Source of the DNA: Afipia birgiae 34632
Lineage (GTDB): Bacteria; Pseudomonadota; Alphaproteobacteria; Rhizobiales; Xanthobacteraceae
Length of the DNA: 64,000 bases
Direction of reading: 5' to 3'
NCBI RefSeq assembly: GCF_000308295.2
Contig: NZ_HG326652.1
Location: forward strand, 2,514,818-2,578,817
The notes under the pieces were generated by a model. It was not told the origin of the DNA, ran no database searches, and saw only the letters and a program-made list of their open reading frames with translations. The translations under genes were made by a program, and so were the position numbers. This document shows positions 60,042 through 64,000 of the stretch, piece by piece; positions within the stretch are counted from its first letter, which is position 1, and the number at the start of each line of letters is the position of its first letter.

Positions 60042-60847
60042 ATGATGAAGGCACGCCATAAGATAATTGCGGCGGGAAGAACTCATTTTGAGCGTTTCAT
60101 AGAAAGCAAAGCGACGTCTTCAGAAAAGCCCCTACCGCTCACGCACACGACGGACGCATTCGACCTTCGCGACATCATTGATGATCAAGAAATTAAGCCC
60201 CGCTTTTGCCCCGTCCTTGACCACGATCTTTCATATCATTTCTATGGCCGACCAGCATACCGCAAGAATGGGGAAACCCAAGCTAACAGCTTAGCTGCCT
60301 ACGCGCCAATCATCTTTATTTTCAAACCGTCGGTTTCTGAAGAGGCCATCGCGGCTTTTCCTTTCGATTCTGGCGGCTTCAAAGGTGAGCGATATTTAGA
60401 CGTTACCCATCATCGAATGTCGGTGACAGATTTCGGCCTGGAGCCATCTTATAAAAGGATCGGCAAGCTTGTCGCATTTTTCTTCGGCGACAACAAAAGC
60501 TACTACGATCAGATTCCGTCACCGGAATGTAAATCAACAGCAATGAATTCGAAGCTCTGAGCTACAAAGAGCTGGTAACATATCGAGGAAAGAACGATCG
60601 AGACGACAGATCGACTACTGTTGAGATAGTATTCGACAAGTTCATCAAACTGAGCGGCAATCTACTAGGCATCGTCGTACCGAGCTCATTTTTGAAAGAC
60701 AAGGCTATTAAAGCCAAGTTGCATTCTCTAGATGTCCACATCCTCCCGTACACCGATGGAGCAAACTTAACTCCCGCAAGCCAGATACCTCGCCTTAGCG
60801 ACGTCGTTCGCCATTTTTATATTAAGCAAGGCATCTTGAAAAAGTGA
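60042..60847 (+). pseudogene. Unknown gene in AT-rich island, frameshifted
   Basis: The first frame (60042-60560, MMKARHKIIAAGRTHFERF) reads 163 good residues and then runs out. From 60533 a second frame, shifted by the equivalent of one lost base, continues with NEFEALSYKELVTYRGKN to a TGA at 60845. Joined, they make about 267 residues. Notable features are LTHTTDAFDLRDIIDD, a HFYGRPAYR segment and a hydrophobic APIIFIFKP strand. No family is recognised. The TGA overlaps the GTG of the next gene (GTGA). Base and codon use are AT-rich, unlike the neighbours, pointing to transfer. Confidence 0.65.
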
Positions 60848-61986
60848 CCACAAAAGCAGCACAACTTTATGGGGTCATCAGCCCCACAGGACAAAGCGAC
60901 GGATTTTGTGTGCCCGTTTTTATTGACCCGGAGCAATCGAACCATCTTCTTGTTCAAATCGTCGACGAGCAGAATTACATCGAATCGTTTGAACCGTTCT
61001 TTAGCTCTGTCGAAATCAAAGCAATCGACATTAATGTAGATAAGAAAGTTGGAGATTCCGCCTTCTGGTACTTTGGTTTGAAGAATGGCCCACTTTCAGG
61101 ATCGATAGAAGATATACGATCTCAGTTTCATGAAAGAAAAATAGAAATAGAGAACAGCCCCTATATTCTCTTGCAAGTTGTAGCGGCGTGTCAAATAGAT
61201 GGGCAGGAAGCTGCCGTTCAGACAGTCCACGACTTATTGGCAGAGAATGTGGGGCGAGCAGGCGCCAATGCTTGGTTAGATACAAACGTACTTTCTCCGA
61301 AAATTAGAGATTGGCTGCACAAATCACGAAAAACTCGACGCAAATTCGACTTTGGAAAACTTGCATCTAAAGTTCTTGCCATTACCGACGGCAATTCAAC
61401 GTCCGTCTTGGTTCCGGAAGAACTCAAAAGCCAAATTCGCGATGAAGATTGGCGCAGCATGACGGAACAACTAGCCTCCCTTCTAAAATTTTTTGATCTC
61501 AGATTCGCGGGATTAATTTTTCAAAAACACAGTGCCTTGAGAAATATCTCAAATTCAAATGTGCCACTCTTAAAACGAGAAGCTGTATCGGCCTTCGCTA
61601 AGGGAAAAGGAACTACTCTTCAGCAGATCACGAAGAGCTATTTTGAAGATTCTTCCGGAGCTCTACGCGTAGTCTGCACATTTTCAAGCCGCTACGAAGG
61701 AAAGGGAAAACGAAAGTATTGGTTTGGGTACCATGAGATCTGGAACCGCTGGTTGGAAGGATCCAGAGATGGATTTCTTCTTCTCGGGTGTGCAGACACA
61801 AGAACATGTTTTGCATTACCGTTACGTTTTGTAAGAGCGCAGTTGCCCAATCTTCGCTCCACGGGGATTGGCAAAGATCAGTATTGGCACTTAGACCTTG
61901 TTGACGTGGCGACAAAGACGAATCTTCTAGATATTCCTCGAATAAAGCAGGCCGCGACCCTTTCGGAGTTTGCTTTCAAATTTTAG
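60844..61986 (+). CDS. Unknown protein in AT-rich island, coupled to the upstream gene
   Basis: 380-residue protein starting at a GTG that overlaps the preceding stop by 4 bases, so it was cotranslated with that gene. The N-terminal 150 residues look beta-rich (YGVISPTGQSDGFCVPVFID); the C-terminal part has repeated aromatic strands (RKYWFGYHEIWNRWLEGS, GFLLLGCADTRTCFALPLRF, DQYWHLDLVD). Strands of the last type occur in C-terminal parts of some restriction-endonuclease-like proteins, which is only a visual impression. No catalytic motif is identified. Codon use is AT-rich throughout. Confidence 0.75.
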   Translation: MTTKAAQLYGVISPTGQSDGFCVPVFIDPEQSNHLLVQIVDEQNYIESFEPFFSSVEIKAIDINVDKKVGDSAFWYFGLKNGPLSGSIEDIRSQFHERKIEIENSPYILLQVVAACQIDGQEAAVQTVHDLLAENVGRAGANAWLDTNVLSPKIRDWLHKSRKTRRKFDFGKLASKVLAITDGNSTSVLVPEELKSQIRDEDWRSMTEQLASLLKFFDLRFAGLIFQKHSALRNISNSNVPLLKREAVSAFAKGKGTTLQQITKSYFEDSSGALRVVCTFSSRYEGKGKRKYWFGYHEIWNRWLEGSRDGFLLLGCADTRTCFALPLRFVRAQLPNLRSTGIGKDQYWHLDLVDVATKTNLLDIPRIKQAATLSEFAFKF

Positions 61987-62040
61987 CCCATTGTGAAGCG
62001 ATGATTTTTCGCAATGGCGAAATTGCAAAGGCCGCCCCCC

Positions 62041-62469
62041 ATGCATAACCTCACCCCCCTCTCCGGTCTTCTCGGCGGTGCGCTGATCGGGCTCGCCGCG
62101 GCCATGCTGATGCTGCTGACCGGACGCATCGCCGGGATCAGCGGTATCTTCGGCGGACTTCTTTCGCCCGCGACGAGCGATCGCGGCTGGCGGCTCGCCT
62201 TCGTCGCGGGCCTGATTGCAGCGCCGCTGATCGCGTCGTTTTTCACCGGCGCGGCACTGCCCTCGCCCGTGATGCCGGCAAGCCTGATCGTGATCGTCGT
62301 TGCCGGTCTGCTCGTCGGCTTCGGCAGCCGGATGGGCGGCGGTTGCACCTCGGGTCACGGCGTGTGCGGGACCGCGCGGTTGTCCGCGCGCTCGCTCGTT
62401 GCCACCGCGGTCTTCATGGCGGCGGCGATCATCACCGTCGCCATCGCGCGTCACGTCATCGGAGGCTGA
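62041..62469 (+). CDS. YeeE/YedE-type sulfur transporter subunit, first half
   Basis: 142-residue membrane protein with four membrane segments. It carries the family motif GFGSRMGGGCTSGHGVCG, in which the cysteine is the proposed thiosulfate/sulfur relay site. The ATG at 62041 with AAAGG upstream is preferred over one at 62014 that lacks a ribosome binding site. It is half of a split YeeE/YedE protein, with the other half encoded 4 bp downstream. Substrates of the family are thiosulfate or related sulfur species. Confidence 0.9.
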   Translation: MHNLTPLSGLLGGALIGLAAAMLMLLTGRIAGISGIFGGLLSPATSDRGWRLAFVAGLIAAPLIASFFTGAALPSPVMPASLIVIVVAGLLVGFGSRMGGGCTSGHGVCGTARLSARSLVATAVFMAAAIITVAIARHVIGG

Positions 62470-62473
62470 GATC

Positions 62474-62941
62474 ATGCCGCTCGTTCTTGTGAGCTTTGCC
62501 TGCGGACTCATTTTCGGCGCTGGCCTCCTGATCTCCGGTATGACGCAGACGGGGAAAGTGCTCGGCTTTCTCGACATCTTCGGCGCATGGGACGCGACAC
62601 TGGCGTTCGTGATGGCCGGCGCCGTCGCGGTCGCCAGCATGGGCTTCGCGCTGGCAGAACGGCGTGGCGCACCTGTCTTTGCGGCGGAAAGCCTCTGGCC
62701 GACGCGCAAGGACATCGATGCGCCGCTGGTGACGGGCGCAGTGCTGTTCGGCATCGGCTGGGGTCTGGTCGGGCTTTGTCCCGGCCCGGCGCTGGTCAAT
62801 CTCGCCGGTCTCGGCCTGCCGGTAATCGTGTTCGTCGCCGCGATGGCCGCCGGGATGATCGGTCAGGACATGTGGAGCAAGCAAAAGGCGGCCAAGCCCG
62901 GGTTGAGCGAGACCGCCATCGCAACATCCACCGACGGCTAG
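62474..62941 (+). CDS. YeeE/YedE-type sulfur transporter subunit, second half
   Basis: 155-residue protein with four membrane segments that completes the split YeeE/YedE pair. Its motifs are FGAGLLISGMTQTGKVLGFLDI and WGLVGLCPGPALVNL (with a conserved Cys in GLCPGPA). GGAGG precedes the ATG at 62474. It should assemble with the upstream half to move thiosulfate-type sulfur across the inner membrane. No sulfurtransferase or regulator is adjacent. Confidence 0.9.
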   Translation: MPLVLVSFACGLIFGAGLLISGMTQTGKVLGFLDIFGAWDATLAFVMAGAVAVASMGFALAERRGAPVFAAESLWPTRKDIDAPLVTGAVLFGIGWGLVGLCPGPALVNLAGLGLPVIVFVAAMAAGMIGQDMWSKQKAAKPGLSETAIATSTDG

Positions 62942-62984
62942 CTATCGGCGGCGCTTGCGCACGCCGCCAACAGCAGCGCCCGGT

Positions 62985-63422
62985 TTACTTCATCGTAATC
63001 GCGAGACCGCTCAGATCCGCATTCGCCATCAACCCGGTCTGCTGGCCGGAGAGTTCGAGCACTGCGCCCTTCTGGTTGGTGAGCACGATCGCGCGCGCGC
63101 CGCGGCCGACCGCGATGCCTGCGCCCGCCGCACCGTAAACACCGGCGACATCCGACGGCCGGTTGATGTTGCTGACGCGGCCGCGCAGCACGGTCTTCGA
63201 TCCGCCGAACACCAGGCCGTAGTCGATCCCGCCGGTGGAGAGCGCGTAGCTCCTACCCCGGAAGTTCAGCGTACCGCTGCCGCCCGAGCCGCCGATGAAC
63301 CATCCGGCCTTGTAGATGACGAGCGACACCGTGCCGCTGTCGGCATGGGCGGATGACAGACCGGCTCCTATAAGGGCCGTCACAGCGATCAGCGCGGCGC
63401 GAATGGCAGATGACAGACGCAT
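62985..63422 (-). CDS. Secreted Gly-rich hypothetical protein
   Basis: 145-residue protein with a signal peptide (IRAALIAVTALIGAGLSSAHA) and a beta-rich, glycine-rich mature part (GGIDYGLVFGGSKTVLRGRV and VYGAAGAGIAVGRGARAIVL). The ATG at 63422 begins the signal peptide. The pattern of short Gly-separated strands resembles small periplasmic barrel or lipid-binding proteins of this bacterial group, but no family can be named with confidence. It is convergent with the YeeE pair. Confidence 0.75.
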   Translation of the reverse strand: MRLSSAIRAALIAVTALIGAGLSSAHADSGTVSLVIYKAGWFIGGSGGSGTLNFRGRSYALSTGGIDYGLVFGGSKTVLRGRVSNINRPSDVAGVYGAAGAGIAVGRGARAIVLTNQKGAVLELSGQQTGLMANADLSGLAITMK

Positions 63423-63611
63423 AATGGAGTCTCCGGATTGGTGAGGGTAAGCAGTGCGGACAGCAGATGCTGCAAAACGGATCGGCAAAACCGAATCAAG
63501 TTTGGTGGTTCGATTCTAGCATTCGCATCCCGTTTCGGCAGGCGTTTTGCGACCGCCCGCAAGCCGCCGCTGATACCATTTCGCAGCGCAGTTAGCGAGA
63601 CTCCAGCAACA

Positions 63612-63857
63612 CAACTGAAGTACAGTTGCGAGCCCTGCCCGATGTGCTACTCGACCGCGTACTGGGCGCGCGTGGACAAGATCTACTACGCGGCATCGTG
63701 GAGCGATTACGCCGACCTGTTCGACGACTCGAACATCAATCAGGATATGAAGCAGTCATATGCCAAGCGAACTGTTCGCGTGGCGCAACTTATGCGCGGC
63801 GATGCGCAGAAGGTCTGGGTCGAATACCAGAACCTGCCGAGCAAGACACGCTATTGA
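63612..63857 (+). pseudogene. Guanine deaminase remnant (5' truncated)
   Basis: Only the C-terminal half of a CMP/dCMP-type deaminase survives: SCEPCPMCYSTAYWARVDKI, with the zinc-binding P-C-x2-C, then YYAASWSDYADLFDDSNI and a typical C-terminus. This matches guanine deaminases of the GuaD type. The N-terminal domain with the HAE catalytic motif is absent from the upstream 190 bases, where the frame stays open but looks non-coding. It cannot be active. Confidence 0.8.
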
Positions 63858-63946
63858 TCAACAGATTAGGCACCGCAGCGCGTATCGCCGCGGCCGTTTC
63901 TGTTGTTTAATCGATTCGGCTTCACAATGACCAACTGGAGGTTTCT

Positions 63947-64000
63947 GTGAATCGAGTCGAATGGGATCTTCACGCAGCCAAGTTTGAAACGATGGTCTGC
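63947..64000 (+). CDS. Start of an unidentified gene (cut by window edge)
   Basis: GTG at 63947 with a GGAGG ribosome binding site 6 bases upstream opens a frame of 18 codons (NRVEWDLHAAKFETMVC) that runs off the window. Too short to identify. Confidence 0.55.
   Translation, partial: MNRVEWDLHAAKFETMVC

Noticed and set aside
61988-62017. Imperfect hairpin after the second island gene
   Set aside because: About 10 bp with a wobble pair and no T run; too weak to list as a terminator.

Overview
The window is a high-GC chromosomal segment of an alphaproteobacterium. It is most likely from the Bradyrhizobium/Afipia/Rhodopseudomonas/Nitrobacter group of the Hyphomicrobiales. This rests on the layout of the division/cell-wall (dcw) cluster, the long FtsZ with a C-terminal DIPAFLRRQ peptide, the ThiO-type thiamine cluster and rhizobial-style intergenic palindromes. 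The genus cannot be resolved from sequence reading alone.

Positions 1-27.6 kb hold a nearly complete dcw cluster on the minus strand. In transcription order it is rsmH-ftsL-ftsI-murE-murF-mraY-murD-ftsW-murG, then murC-murB, then ddl-ftsQ-ftsA-ftsZ, followed by lpxC, bamD, recN and ligA (cut by the window edge). No mraZ lies next to rsmH. Two insertions break the cluster: a LysR regulator with a divergent, frameshifted MFS exporter gene between murG and murC, and a plus-strand DUF4239 membrane protein between murB and ddl. Together the cluster encodes lipid II precursor synthesis, septal peptidoglycan synthesis and the Z-ring, followed by outer-membrane (lipid A, BAM) and DNA repair genes.

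Positions 28-32 kb hold an AmpD/AmiD-type amidase with a peptidoglycan-binding domain, an 819-bp IS5/IS427-type insertion sequence that landed exactly at the stop codon of an ECF42-type sigma factor, the DGPF/YCII partner of that sigma factor, and the RNase P RNA (rnpB).

Positions 32-54.5 kb are mixed envelope and signalling genes: a LysM protein, a CHASE2-adenylate cyclase/FecR operon, a GGDEF diguanylate cyclase, an ABC exporter, a thiolase-like protein with its DUF35 partner, an EmrB/EmrA efflux pair facing a TetR regulator across a perfect 41-bp palindrome, an extensin-like lipoprotein, a 27-codon membrane peptide, a persulfide dioxygenase-rhodanese fusion, a FecR protein with a Pro/Gly/Gln repeat tail, a DUF4403 protein, a small lytic transglycosylase, and two tandem equal-length polytopic membrane proteins.

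Positions 54.7-59.8 kb hold the thiamine operon: a TPP riboswitch, then thiO-thiS-thiG-thiE, a small membrane protein, and thiC. After thiC the sequence becomes AT-rich (about 60.0-62.0 kb) and carries two translationally coupled genes of unknown function, the first frameshifted. This is the best candidate for a horizontally acquired, uncharacterised module. The window ends with a paired YeeE/YedE sulfur-transport module, a small secreted Gly-rich protein, a 5'-truncated guanine-deaminase remnant and the first codons of a gene cut by the window edge.
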